A stretch of DNA of 64,000 nucleotides from contig NZ_JBHUIB010000007.1 of assembly GCF_042682785.1 (NCBI RefSeq), positions 62,001 through 126,000 of the forward strand, read 5' to 3'. Positions within the stretch are counted from its first letter, which is position 1; each line of letters starts with the position of its first letter. The notes under the pieces were generated by a model. It was given only the letters and a program-made list of their open reading frames with translations, ran no database searches and was not told where the DNA came from. Origin of the DNA: Thalassotalea_F euphylliae (lineage in GTDB: Bacteria > Pseudomonadota > Gammaproteobacteria > Enterobacterales > Alteromonadaceae). A program made the translations under genes and the position numbers. Of the stretch, positions 18,219 through 26,330 are shown piece after piece.

Positions 18219-18871
18219 CTCGCTTGTTTCGCTTCTTGATGACGCTCTAAGTACATTTCACGCGCCTTCACAAACTCTGGTAATGCTTTTTCTGTTGTGT
18301 ACGGACGGATAATACTCAGTATTTTCAAAACACCTTCATAAAATACGGAGGACTCGATTTCCGTATTCATGGTTTGCGTTTGGTAGAAGCTTAACCAGAA
18401 GGTATTCACTAGGCGCAAAATGCTGACCAAATCGGATAGCTCTTCATCTTCAAACTGAATCATGTCTGCATCACGCAGAGACAACATCATGTCGCTAACA
18501 CGTTCACTAATAAAGTGCTGCACCTCTACATATTTTTCGCGAAGCAACGGGTTCTTCGACAATAAAACAGGTAGATTCGCATAGAAAAAGCGGAACTTTG
18601 ACATTGCCTGAAATACCGCATCCATATACAAAATAATAGCATCAAGCGGCTTGATATCTGGCGAAACTTGCGGGAAAGTCTCTAGCAGTAAGTTACGCGC
18701 GTATTCTTCATAAATCGACAGAATAATGTCTTCTTTATTGCGAAAGTGATAGTAAAGGTTACCGGGACTAATACCGAGGTGGGCAGCAATATGATTAGTC
18801 GTAACATTGCGTTCGCCGTGTTCATTGAATAACTCAATGCTGGCTTGAATGATTTTATCCCGCGTTTTCAT
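18215..18871 (-). CDS. TetR-family transcriptional regulator
   Basis: 218-residue repressor-type regulator. The N-terminal helix-turn-helix is clear (MKTRDKIIQASIELFNEHG, then NHIAAHLGISPGNLYYHFRNK). The rest is a helical ligand/dimer domain with no recognised ligand. The frame continues to a GTG at 18901, but the ATG at 18871 begins exactly where TetR domains begin and has GGGAG about 15 bases upstream. Ligand and targets unknown; it could act on the divergent gene at 19058 but no operator is evident. Confidence 0.85.
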   Translation of the reverse strand: MKTRDKIIQASIELFNEHGERNVTTNHIAAHLGISPGNLYYHFRNKEDIILSIYEEYARNLLLETFPQVSPDIKPLDAIILYMDAVFQAMSKFRFFYANLPVLLSKNPLLREKYVEVQHFISERVSDMMLSLRDADMIQFEDEELSDLVSILRLVNTFWLSFYQTQTMNTEIESSVFYEGVLKILSIIRPYTTEKALPEFVKAREMYLERHQEAKQAS

Positions 18872-19057
18872 AAGCTGTGTAGTAACTCCCACTTCGGACA
18901 CATCAAGCTATCATACTATCAAAAACCTCGAAACTTAAAGTATTTACTCAAAAAAACTTTACAGGAATGTTTCACATTCACTTGCCTATTCTTTCGCATT
19001 GACGCAATCTAGCTGAATCTTGACAGGTGTTAGTTTTATGAAAATAAAGAGGGGATT

Positions 19058-19450
19058 ATGTTAGAACAATGGCACAACACGGTAAAAACACGTGATATAT
19101 CAGCGTTAAAGCAATTATTAGCGGAAAATGTTGTCCTTCACTCACCGGTTATTCATCGTCCTGTAGAAGGTAGCAACATGGTGTCTATGTACCTGACAGC
19201 TGCACTGCATACTTTTGCTAATGAACACTTTACCTATGACCGAGAATTCTTTGCTGACAATGCGGCAGTGTTAGAATTTAGTACCGAAATTGACGGCATC
19301 TTCATCAATGGAATCGACATGATCACCTTTGATGATGCAGGCAAAATTATCGACTTCAAAGTAATGGTGCGCCCACTTAAGGCGATAAATTTAATTAACG
19401 ACAAGATGACCGCTTTACTCGAAAAGTACAAAGCCAATCTATCGCTTTGA
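19058..19450 (+). CDS. NTF2-like / SnoaL-like small protein
   Basis: 130 residues with the pattern of the NTF2 (SnoaL) cone fold: an N-terminal helix (LEQWHNTVKTRDISALKQLL), VLHSPVIHRPVEG, a strand run, and IDMITFDDAGKIIDFKVMVRPLKA near the end. No signal peptide. Such proteins are isomerases, polyketide cyclases or binding proteins; the substrate cannot be inferred. Good ribosome-binding site (AGAGGGG). Divergent from the TetR gene. Confidence 0.7.
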   Translation: MLEQWHNTVKTRDISALKQLLAENVVLHSPVIHRPVEGSNMVSMYLTAALHTFANEHFTYDREFFADNAAVLEFSTEIDGIFINGIDMITFDDAGKIIDFKVMVRPLKAINLINDKMTALLEKYKANLSL

Positions 19451-19506
19451 AAATAAGGTGATCGGGGTCTAAAATAGCGGTAATTTACAATAATTACAGA
19501 TATTTC

Positions 19507-19986
19507 ATGTCAGTTAGAGCTATTTACCCCGGCACTTTTGATCCGGTCACTAACGGTCATACCGACCTTATCGAACGCGCTAGCAAGCTATTCTCAGAGG
19601 TCATTGTTGGCGTCGCGTACAGCCCGAGTAAGAAACCTCGTTTTGATTTAGATCACCGTGTCGATATGCTAGAGCAAGTTACGGCACATTTAGATAATGT
19701 AAAAGTCGTTGGTTTTACAGGGCTTTTAGTGGACTTTGCCAAAGAGCATCAAGCTAATGTACTTATTCGCGGTTTGCGCGCTGTATCAGACTTCGAATAC
19801 GAATTTCAATTAGCCAACATGAACCGTCGCTTATCTCCCGACTTAGAAAGTGTCTTCCTAACACCTGCCGAAGAAAATTCATTTATTTCTTCGACATTGG
19901 TTAAGGAAGTCGCCTTACACAAAGGCGACGTGAGTGAATTTGTTCACCCCGTTGTCAAGCAAGCGTTAGAAGACTCGATGAAGTAA
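19507..19986 (+). CDS. coaD: Phosphopantetheine adenylyltransferase
   Basis: Transfers AMP from ATP to 4'-phosphopantetheine, making dephospho-CoA, the penultimate step of CoA synthesis. 159 residues, as usual. Nucleotidyltransferase signature YPGTFDPVTNGHTDLI (T/HxGH), then RGLRAVSDFEYEFQLA and the second signature FISSTLVKEVA. It is convergent with mutM, 3 bp apart, the conserved coaD-mutM neighbourhood. Confidence 0.98.
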   Translation: MSVRAIYPGTFDPVTNGHTDLIERASKLFSEVIVGVAYSPSKKPRFDLDHRVDMLEQVTAHLDNVKVVGFTGLLVDFAKEHQANVLIRGLRAVSDFEYEFQLANMNRRLSPDLESVFLTPAEENSFISSTLVKEVALHKGDVSEFVHPVVKQALEDSMK

Positions 19987-19989
19987 GAC

Positions 19990-20802
19990 TTACTTTTGGC
20001 AGCTCGGGCAAAACACTGAGCTGCGATTCGATTGTCTGATCTCTTTCAGCGTCTCTCCGCACGTCACACAAGCCTTACCTGCTCGACCATAAACGTTTAA
20101 TGATTGTGCAAAATAGCCTGGGCGACCATCTGCTTGCGTAAAGTCTTTAAGCGTAGTGCCGCCTTGTTTAATTGCCGCCGCTAACACTACTTTTATGTTG
20201 TCTGTTAACACCACACATTGTTTTTTTGTCAGTGTGCCAGCCTTTTTGGTGGGACGAATACCACTCAAAAATAGCGCTTCATTGGCATAAATATTACCGA
20301 CACCAACAACCACTGGATTGTTCATAATAAACGTTTTCACAGGAACCGTTTTTTTACGTGACTTCTCAAACAAATAGTCAGCATGAAACGCGTCAGTCAG
20401 CGGTTCAGGACCTAATTTAGTCAAAATGCCCTGTTCATCGACATCATTCGCTAACCACAAAACTGCGCCAAAACGACGGGGATCATTCAGGCGCAGCATC
20501 TTGCCGTTGTCAAAGACAATATCGACATGGTCGTGCTTTTCGACAGGGACATTTTTATCGATAACACGAATAGTCCCTGACATGCCTAAGTGAATCAAAA
20601 TACTACCGCTAGTAACTTTCAATATTAGGTATTTTGAACGGCGCTCGACACTGCGAATACGTTCTCCCACTGCATCTTCTAGTTGCTCTGGAACAGGCCA
20701 ACGTAATTGTCGCTGACGAACATCAATGTTGGCTATGGCTTGATTGGTTATATGCGGGCTGATGCCTAAACGACATACTTCGACTTCTGGTAACTCAGGC
20801 AT
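19990..20802 (-). CDS. mutM: Formamidopyrimidine-DNA glycosylase (MutM/Fpg)
   Basis: Base-excision repair enzyme that removes 8-oxoguanine and ring-opened purines and nicks the AP site. 270 residues. After Met comes the catalytic Pro-Glu (PELPEVE); Lys in the HLGMSGTIRV region and a C-terminal four-Cys zinc finger (CVTCGETLKEIRQSNRSS, then CPSC) are intact. Its start overlaps the stop of the upstream unknown gene by one base (TAATG), so the two are translated together. Confidence 0.98.
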   Translation of the reverse strand: MPELPEVEVCRLGISPHITNQAIANIDVRQRQLRWPVPEQLEDAVGERIRSVERRSKYLILKVTSGSILIHLGMSGTIRVIDKNVPVEKHDHVDIVFDNGKMLRLNDPRRFGAVLWLANDVDEQGILTKLGPEPLTDAFHADYLFEKSRKKTVPVKTFIMNNPVVVGVGNIYANEALFLSGIRPTKKAGTLTKKQCVVLTDNIKVVLAAAIKQGGTTLKDFTQADGRPGYFAQSLNVYGRAGKACVTCGETLKEIRQSNRSSVFCPSCQK

Positions 20803-21293
20803 TATTGACCTTTTGATAATAAACCGGCTGGAATTAACTGTTGCAGCATTGGCCTAGGTAGTTGTATATACTGTCCTGTCTGGTGGTTCAGTATCACCAG
20901 ACTTTCTGCCAGTGCATATAACGAATACATATTAATACGAGGATCACCAGCTAAGACCATGCTTACCAAAACCCCCTGATGCTGCTGACGATCAATCTCA
21001 ATGTCTACGGCTTGACCTTGGATGTCGTGCCAAGAGCGCATCATCTGTTCAAGTCGCTGCGGCTTTATTAATTCTGGTTGAGCACGCCAGCTTTGACCAA
21101 CACGTTCAATAATCACTTGTTGGTCAACCGTCATGGTCAGTATAACTTTGTTATCACCTATAACTGACTGAACCGATTTGAGGTTTTCATTACTCGTATC
21201 TTGCTCATTATTCTGAGTGAGATTAATCATCAAAATAAAGCCCATAACCGAGAAAATAATAACGTTATTCCAACCTGCTCGTGACAGCCTCAT
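20802..21293 (-). CDS. Membrane-anchored protein of unknown function coupled to mutM
   Basis: 163 residues from ATG 21293, which has AGGTG 8 bases upstream; the frame is open to a TTG at 21344. It has one N-terminal membrane segment (about residues 10-25, NVIIFSVMGFILMINL), preceded by basic residues, so the rest should be periplasmic. The outer part has no motif I recognise; it ends in a Pro/Leu-rich segment (YIQLPRPMLQQLIPAGLL). Stop overlaps the mutM start, a tight coupling. Function unknown. Confidence 0.72.
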   Translation of the reverse strand: MRLSRAGWNNVIIFSVMGFILMINLTQNNEQDTSNENLKSVQSVIGDNKVILTMTVDQQVIIERVGQSWRAQPELIKPQRLEQMMRSWHDIQGQAVDIEIDRQQHQGVLVSMVLAGDPRINMYSLYALAESLVILNHQTGQYIQLPRPMLQQLIPAGLLSKGQ

Positions 21294-21373
21294 GATGCAC
21301 CTACTTCTACGTTTGATAGGTCTATGATACTGAAAGCATGACAAAAGTGATACGAATGAAGAATTTCAGGCAA

Positions 21374-21400
21374 TAAAAAACCCAGCGATTGCTGGGTTTT
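21374..21400 (-). terminator. Terminator of rpmB-rpmG
   Basis: Stem AAAACCCAGC / GCTGGGTTTT, loop GATT, with a T-run on the minus strand. It lies 22 bp past the rpmG stop. Confidence 0.87.
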
Positions 21401-21421
21401 GCATTGTTCGAAAAAGGAAAA

Positions 21422-21577
21422 TTACTTAATTTTCGCTTCTTTGTAAATCACGTGCTTACGTGCTTTAGGGTCGAACTTTTTGATTTCCATTTTCTCTGGC
21501 ATAGTCTTTTTATTCTTGTCAGTAGTATAAAAATGACCTGTGCCAGCAGAAGAAACTAAACGAATCTTATCACGCAT
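21422..21577 (-). CDS. rpmG: 50S ribosomal protein L33
   Basis: 51-residue ribosomal protein, read directly from the sequence. It begins MRDKIRLVSSAGTGHFYTT and ends in a Lys-rich HVIYKEAKIK, the classic L33 pattern. There is no CXXC zinc pair, so this is the zinc-independent form. It follows rpmB by 10 bp in the usual order and is closed by a terminator. Confidence 0.97.
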   Translation of the reverse strand: MRDKIRLVSSAGTGHFYTTDKNKKTMPEKMEIKKFDPKARKHVIYKEAKIK

Positions 21578-21587
21578 GACTTATTCC

Positions 21588-21824
21588 TTAGATTTTTTCG
21601 CCACGAGCACGGATGTCAGCAAGTACTGCATCAATGCCTTTCTTGTCGATAATACGCATACCTTTAGGAGTAAGGCGTAATTTAACGAAACGGTTTTCAC
21701 TCTCAACCCAAAAACGGTGAGACTGAAGGTTTGGTAAGAAACGACGACGAGTCGCGTTTCTCGCATGAGAACGGTTGTTCCCTACAACTGGTTTTTTGCC
21801 AGTTACTTGGCAAACTTTAGCCAT
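21588..21824 (-). CDS. rpmB: 50S ribosomal protein L28
   Basis: 78-residue large-subunit protein beginning MAKVCQVTGKKPVVGNNRSH and containing RRFLPNLQSHRFWVESE. An upstream in-frame GTG at 21833 is ignored because ATG 21824 has GGAG at the right distance and gives the family length. First gene of the rpmB-rpmG operon, driven by the promoter 80 bp upstream. Confidence 0.98.
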   Translation of the reverse strand: MAKVCQVTGKKPVVGNNRSHARNATRRRFLPNLQSHRFWVESENRFVKLRLTPKGMRIIDKKGIDAVLADIRARGEKI

Positions 21825-21903
21825 TTGAGTCACTCCAAAATTAATTTCAGCTCGAGCTAATTTCCCCTTGGCCGTCGCCTCGGGATCCTGAAAAAGGTGG
21901 CAT

Positions 21904-21932
21904 ATTATAGTGAAACTTAAATATGATTGCCA
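21904..21932 (-). promoter_or_regulatory. Candidate promoter of rpmB-rpmG
   Basis: On the minus strand a perfect TATAAT box, 17-bp spacer and a weak TGGCAA box; the leader to rpmB would be about 75 bases. The -35 box matches consensus at only 3 of 6 positions. Confidence 0.6.
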
Positions 21933-22053
21933 GCACTAATCAGTTTTTAACCAAGTTCTTGGTAATTATTTATCTTGATCAAAGAGTTACGTATTGCAAA
22001 AAAGGCATTTTATCGTCTTATTTCTAGACTGAATGACTGATTATCGTTCGAAA

Positions 22054-22452
22054 TTAGGCGATCTTTGATCCTATCAAGGTCGCCAATTGAGACTTCTGAT
22101 CTTGGCTCGACATGTGGTCAATGAGAATTCGGATAATGTGCGACTTCGCCAGTTTTGAGTCCTTCGCAAGTGCGTTGAGTTGTTCAATAGCATCTTCACT
22201 TAAGGTAAACGTGGCATGACGGAAGGGTCTGTTGCTTTCCTTTTGTAGCTCTTTTTCAGCAACCTTTTTTTCTGCAAAGGCAATCGCCTGATCCAGATCA
22301 AGCTTAGAGCCAGTGGTTTCTTGGCCACCACGCTTTACTATTTCAGGCACACCTTTAGCGTAGTTTTCCGCATCCGAAATAAATTCATCAACGGTAAAGC
22401 GTTTCTTTTTTACCGCCTTGCCTTTGCCTTTTTTAAGATCAGTTAAACTCAT
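22054..22452 (-). CDS. ParA-partner protein with a ribbon-helix-helix-like C-terminus
   Basis: 132 residues. The first 20 are Lys-rich (KKGKGKAVKKKR). The C-terminal half (FRHATFTLSEDAIEQLNALA through SHIIRILIDHM) has the strand-helix-helix pattern of ribbon-helix-helix DNA binders. It starts 14 bp inside the end of the ParA-like gene, so they form a coupled pair like plasmid ParA with a small ParB/centromere binder. It could instead be an adaptor that links the ATPase to another cargo. Function inferred from the pairing only. Confidence 0.65.
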   Translation of the reverse strand: MSLTDLKKGKGKAVKKKRFTVDEFISDAENYAKGVPEIVKRGGQETTGSKLDLDQAIAFAEKKVAEKELQKESNRPFRHATFTLSEDAIEQLNALAKDSKLAKSHIIRILIDHMSSQDQKSQLATLIGSKIA

Positions 22453-23107
22453 GGGAGTCGTCCGGCTTCATCGCTAATAGCTCTTCAGCGATGGCAATCA
22501 TTTCTTGTGCCGCTTTACCTTCTGGTTCATTTTCCAATACTGAAGAGCCTGACTCTTCACTGTCGTCATATACGTTGCGGTTGTATGTCACTGCATTCAG
22601 CACATTGATGCCATATGAAGAACACACTTCTTTCGCTTCAATTATTCGATTCGCCTGTGTGGGTAAAGCGGGACATTGGGTGATAACAAATGATGCCAAC
22701 ATTTTAGGATTAACCATCTTACAGGTGCTTAGCATGTCTTCCATATGTGGCACCGTTTTCAAGTCACGGCGTTTTGGTCGTAATGGAATAACAACATGGT
22801 CTGCCACTGACATCGCTGCACGCAGCGCTAAGTTATCCTGTCCGCCACAGTCGACTATCACATAATCATAATGTTGATTCAGACTTAGCAAATCATTGCG
22901 AATCTTTCCGTATAATTGAATACAGTTGATGGCAGGTAAAGATGGGTCACCATTTCGGGCTTGGATCCAATCAGAGGTTGTACGTTGCGGATCACAATCA
23001 ACCATTAGCACAATGGCGTTTTTGTGTTTTGCGAAATACACGGCAAGGTTTTGCGCTAAACAGCTTTTGCCGCTGCCGCCTTTCTCACCACCAACTAATA
23101 TCATCAT
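22439..23107 (-). CDS. Orphan ParA/MinD-family ATPase
   Basis: 222-residue P-loop ATPase of the small ParA kind. Deviant Walker A with the signature Lys (GGEKGGSGKSCLAQNLA), Walker A' (VLMVDCDPQRTTSDW) and Walker B (YVIVDCGG). It lacks the N-terminal DNA-binding domain of large plasmid ParA proteins. ParA-like proteins position DNA or protein cargo using the nucleoid. It is not the main chromosomal parA, which normally sits by parB and gidAB; here it lies between rpmB and radC with a small partner gene. Cargo unknown. Confidence 0.85.
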   Translation of the reverse strand: MMILVGGEKGGSGKSCLAQNLAVYFAKHKNAIVLMVDCDPQRTTSDWIQARNGDPSLPAINCIQLYGKIRNDLLSLNQHYDYVIVDCGGQDNLALRAAMSVADHVVIPLRPKRRDLKTVPHMEDMLSTCKMVNPKMLASFVITQCPALPTQANRIIEAKEVCSSYGINVLNAVTYNRNVYDDSEESGSSVLENEPEGKAAQEMIAIAEELLAMKPDDSHEFN

Positions 23108-23172
23108 GATGCTAACTTCCTATAACTACAGGTCATTTATCCTTTCGGATTGTTTCAAGTATAGTCCAAATC

Positions 23173-23185
23173 CCCGCATCGCGGG
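23173..23185 (-). terminator. Possible hairpin terminator after the PilZ gene
   Basis: CCCGC-ATC-GCGGG immediately past the PilZ stop. Only a short T-run follows on the minus strand, so weak. Confidence 0.35.
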
Positions 23186-23497
23186 TTATGCTTTAGTTTC
23201 CAGCAAAAAAGCGATATGAAACCAGCCTGTATCTTGTTTAATACAGCGTAATACAGTGCCTTTCAGGCTCTGCGCACTTGGGCTATTTCGTTTGAATATA
23301 ACGGTAACAGGGGTGTCGACGGGGATTGCAATATCACTGTCTACGCGCAGGCCACCGCGCGAAAAGTCTAAACAGGCGACTTTCTTTTGTATGTCCTGAC
23401 CATTATCGTTTTGCCAAACGATATCAATCAGTTCCTTTTCCATGTCCAGTCGGAAATGCTGGCGCCGTTCTATCTCATGGTTACTACTATCGGTCAT
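23186..23497 (-). CDS. PilZ-domain protein
   Basis: 103 residues, a single PilZ domain. Both c-di-GMP-binding signatures are visible: RRQHFR near residue 11 (RxxxR) and DFSRGGLRV near residue 44 (D/NxSxxG). It should thus bind c-di-GMP; the output partner is not known. It lies between the orphan ParA gene and radC, on the same strand, with 78 bp to parA. The co-location suggests but does not prove a link between c-di-GMP and the ParA pair. Confidence 0.85.
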   Translation of the reverse strand: MTDSSNHEIERRQHFRLDMEKELIDIVWQNDNGQDIQKKVACLDFSRGGLRVDSDIAIPVDTPVTVIFKRNSPSAQSLKGTVLRCIKQDTGWFHIAFLLETKA

Positions 23498-23597
23498 AAG
23501 ATGATCCTTGCTTATTCTCTCAACTCATGGTCAGCAGAATTGCTTGTTATCTGTCTAAACGTACTAAGCATTTCTCTGATATGCAAACACTTTTACA

Positions 23598-24269
23598 TTA
23601 AATCTGGCCATGTTCTGCAAATGAGTAACATCTATTACCTGCGACAATTAAATGGTCCAGTACACGCACATCAATCAGTCGCAATGCTTTAACGAGCTGC
23701 TCTGTTATCGCCACATCAGCAAGGCTCGGTTCCAACACTCCTGTAGGATGGTTGTGAACGAGAATCACAGCGGCGGCGCGTGCCTTTAGTACCTGCTCAA
23801 CAACGACTCGCGGATACACTGCAGCAGCATCTAGCGTCCCTTGGAACAATCGTTTAAAGCTAATAACTTGGTGTTGATTGTTGAGCAGCAGTACGCCAAA
23901 AACTTCATAGGGCTCTAATCCAAGTTCTGTCACCACATAGTGCTTAGTTTGGACAGAGCTACTAAGATAGTCAGATGTCTTTGCCTGCTCCTTTAGACAG
24001 CGCTTTGCCATTTCTAACGTCGCTTGCAACTGCACATACTTGGCCTGCCCAAGTCCATTGCGTTGACAGAAGCTATGTTCATCCGCCTGATAAATAGCAG
24101 CAATACTCCCAAACTCATTGATTAGCTGACGCGCCAATTCAACAACATTAGTACCTTTGACACCGGTGCGTAAAAATATCGCGAGAAGCTCAGCGTCACT
24201 GAGAGTATCCGCCCCTTGTTGAAGCAGCTTTTCCCTAGGCCTTTCAGCCTGTGGCCAACTTTGCAACAT
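23598..24269 (-). CDS. radC: RadC family JAMM-domain protein
   Basis: 223 residues. N-terminal helix-hairpin-helix-like region (ERPREKLLQQGADTLSDAEL, then GLGQAKY) and a C-terminal JAMM/MPN metalloprotease-like domain with HNHPTG followed by S and D (SLADVAIT). The open frame reaches ATG 24305, but ATG 24269 is chosen: AAGGAG lies 6 bases upstream and MLQSWPQAERP is the usual family start. Function of RadC remains unclear. Divergent from coaBC, as in E. coli. Confidence 0.95.
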   Translation of the reverse strand: MLQSWPQAERPREKLLQQGADTLSDAELLAIFLRTGVKGTNVVELARQLINEFGSIAAIYQADEHSFCQRNGLGQAKYVQLQATLEMAKRCLKEQAKTSDYLSSSVQTKHYVVTELGLEPYEVFGVLLLNNQHQVISFKRLFQGTLDAAAVYPRVVVEQVLKARAAAVILVHNHPTGVLEPSLADVAITEQLVKALRLIDVRVLDHLIVAGNRCYSFAEHGQI

Positions 24270-24367
24270 CCCTTTCTCCTTGTCTTCAATCCTTGATATA
24301 CTCATGCCATTATCGTCCCAAGAGACTTAACGTTTTGAGTCTACTGACTTTTTAAGATTAGCAGCAT

Positions 24368-25564
24368 ATGGCAAGTTTACAGAATAAAAACATTGTTTTA
24401 GGTATTAGTGGCGGCATTGCTGCATACAAAGGTCCTGAGCTTGTACGCAGACTCAAAGAGCAAGGTGCAAATGTACGTGTTGTGCTCACCGAGTCGGCCA
24501 AAGCTTTTGTGACACCTTTATCGTTACAAGCCGTTTCTGCAAACCCGGTAGCAGATGACTTGCTTGACCCTCAAGCCGAACTTGCAATGGGACACATTGA
24601 ATTAGCAAAATGGGCCGACCTATTATTGGTTGCACCGGCAACGGCAAACACCATTGCAAAATTAGTGCATGGTTTAGCAGATGACTTACTTTCAACGATA
24701 GCTTTGGCAACACCCGCCCCAATAGCAATTGCACCAGCGATGAATCAACAAATGTGGCACAACGCTATTAGTCAGCAGAACATCGAAAAAGCAAAAGCAG
24801 CGAGCTTTGCGTTATTGGGGCCTAGCAGCGGTGAACAAGCCTGTGGAGACGTCGGCTTGGGACGCATGCTCGACGTACCCGAATTGGTTACTGCCGTTTC
24901 AGACCTTTTTGTTGAGCAAACACTAGTTAACCAGCATTGGGTGATTACCGCAGGTCCAACGCAAGAACCGATAGACCCTGTTCGCTATATCTCCAATCAC
25001 AGTTCAGGAAAAATGGGGTATGCTATTGCACAAGCCGCGGCATCCCTAGGCGCGAAAGTAACGTTAATATCCGGGCCAACAAAATTATCAGTGCCAACAA
25101 ACTGCCAACGTATTGATGTGCTCAGTGCTGCTGATATGCACACAGAAGCACTGAGTGCAGCACCCAATGCAGATGTCTTTGTTGCCTGTGCTGCCGTCGC
25201 AGATTACCGTGTAGCCAACGTTGCCGATCAGAAAATCAAAAAACATGAAGATGCGATGCAAATCAACTTGGTAAAAAATCCAGATATCGTGGCTGATGTT
25301 GCAGGTTTAACCGAAAATCGACCGTTTACCGTTGGCTTCGCAGCAGAAACACAAGATGTTGAACAATATGCTCGAGGCAAGCTAAAAAAGAAAAACCTTG
25401 ATCTAATTGCTGCTAACAACGTATCTACAAAAGGTATTGGCTTTAACAGTGACGATAACGCATTAACCTTGTATTCGGCAGATGACGCGATCGACTTGGG
25501 CCACCACAGTAAGAAAGCACTCGCAGCGGCATTGGTTGATGCTATCGCCAGACAGCGCAGCTAA
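24368..25564 (+). CDS. coaBC: Bifunctional phosphopantothenoylcysteine decarboxylase / synthetase
   Basis: Two steps of CoA synthesis in one 398-residue protein. The N-terminal CoaC flavoprotein begins with GISGGIAAYKGPELVRRL and has the catalytic Cys in EQACGDVGLGRM. The C-terminal CoaB part has AGPTQEPIDPVRYISNHSS and the KKKNLDLIAANNV segment. Normal length. Unlike E. coli, dut does not follow; slmA comes directly after. Confidence 0.98.
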   Translation: MASLQNKNIVLGISGGIAAYKGPELVRRLKEQGANVRVVLTESAKAFVTPLSLQAVSANPVADDLLDPQAELAMGHIELAKWADLLLVAPATANTIAKLVHGLADDLLSTIALATPAPIAIAPAMNQQMWHNAISQQNIEKAKAASFALLGPSSGEQACGDVGLGRMLDVPELVTAVSDLFVEQTLVNQHWVITAGPTQEPIDPVRYISNHSSGKMGYAIAQAAASLGAKVTLISGPTKLSVPTNCQRIDVLSAADMHTEALSAAPNADVFVACAAVADYRVANVADQKIKKHEDAMQINLVKNPDIVADVAGLTENRPFTVGFAAETQDVEQYARGKLKKKNLDLIAANNVSTKGIGFNSDDNALTLYSADDAIDLGHHSKKALAAALVDAIARQRS

Positions 25565-25671
25565 TCATCCGTAAGCAAGTCTTTACTTACTTCTATATAC
25601 GCTATTAATAAATTTGCCAATTTGTGGCTTGAAGTGGTGTTAATGATACCGCTAAAATCAAGCCTCAAAAA

Positions 25672-26274
25672 ATGACAGAGAAGTCTTACATGTCAACAAA
25701 CGAAAAACCAAGTCGTAAACAACAAATCCTAGAGTGCCTTGCACTAATGCTGCAAAGTAGCCCAGGGCAACGCATCACTACCGCAAAGCTTGCGGCTGAA
25801 GTTGGTGTGTCAGAAGCCGCGTTGTATCGTCACTTTCCATCCAAAGCGCGTATGTTTGAAGGCCTGATTGAGTTTATTGAAGAATCCATCTTCTCTCGTA
25901 TCAATTTGATTTTGACCGATCACAAAGAGGCGCTAGTGCGCTGTCACCATATTCTGCATGTGCTGTTAGTGTTTTCAGAACGCAACCCTGGTATGTGCCG
26001 CATTTTGTCTGGTGATGCCTTGATGGGTGAAAACGAACGTTTACGCGCTAGAGTAAATCAGTTCTTTGAAAAGTTAGAGTCGCAATTTAAACAAGTTCTG
26101 CGAGAGCGTAAACTAAGAGAAGGTAAAAGCTTCTCTGTAAGCGAGCAAGCATTGGCAAATATGCTTGTCTCATTTGCAGAAGGAAAAATTGGCCAGTACG
26201 TTCGTTCAGGTTTCGCGAAAAAACCGAGTGACGAATTTAATGAGCAATGGCAATTTTTAATGGCAAGCAAGTAA
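25672..26274 (+). CDS. slmA: Nucleoid occlusion factor SlmA
   Basis: TetR-family DNA-binding protein that blocks FtsZ assembly over the nucleoid. About 200 residues; HTH block TTAKLAAEVGVSEAALYRHFPSK is nearly identical to E. coli, then LIEFIEESIFSRINLIL. Two starts are possible: ATG 25672 or ATG 25690 (MSTNEKPSR); the second has AGAGAAG upstream and gives a more usual N-terminus. A terminator follows. Confidence 0.95.
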   Translation: MTEKSYMSTNEKPSRKQQILECLALMLQSSPGQRITTAKLAAEVGVSEAALYRHFPSKARMFEGLIEFIEESIFSRINLILTDHKEALVRCHHILHVLLVFSERNPGMCRILSGDALMGENERLRARVNQFFEKLESQFKQVLRERKLREGKSFSVSEQALANMLVSFAEGKIGQYVRSGFAKKPSDEFNEQWQFLMASK

Positions 26275-26283
26275 TTGCATCGT

Positions 26284-26308
26284 AACGCCAGCCTAGCTGG
26301 CGTTTTTT
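26284..26308 (+). terminator. Terminator of slmA
   Basis: Stem CGCCAGC / GCTGGCG with flanking A and T pairs, loop CTA, then a run of six T. Confidence 0.87.
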
Positions 26309-26330
26309 ATATGTAAAGTAGGTAAATTTT

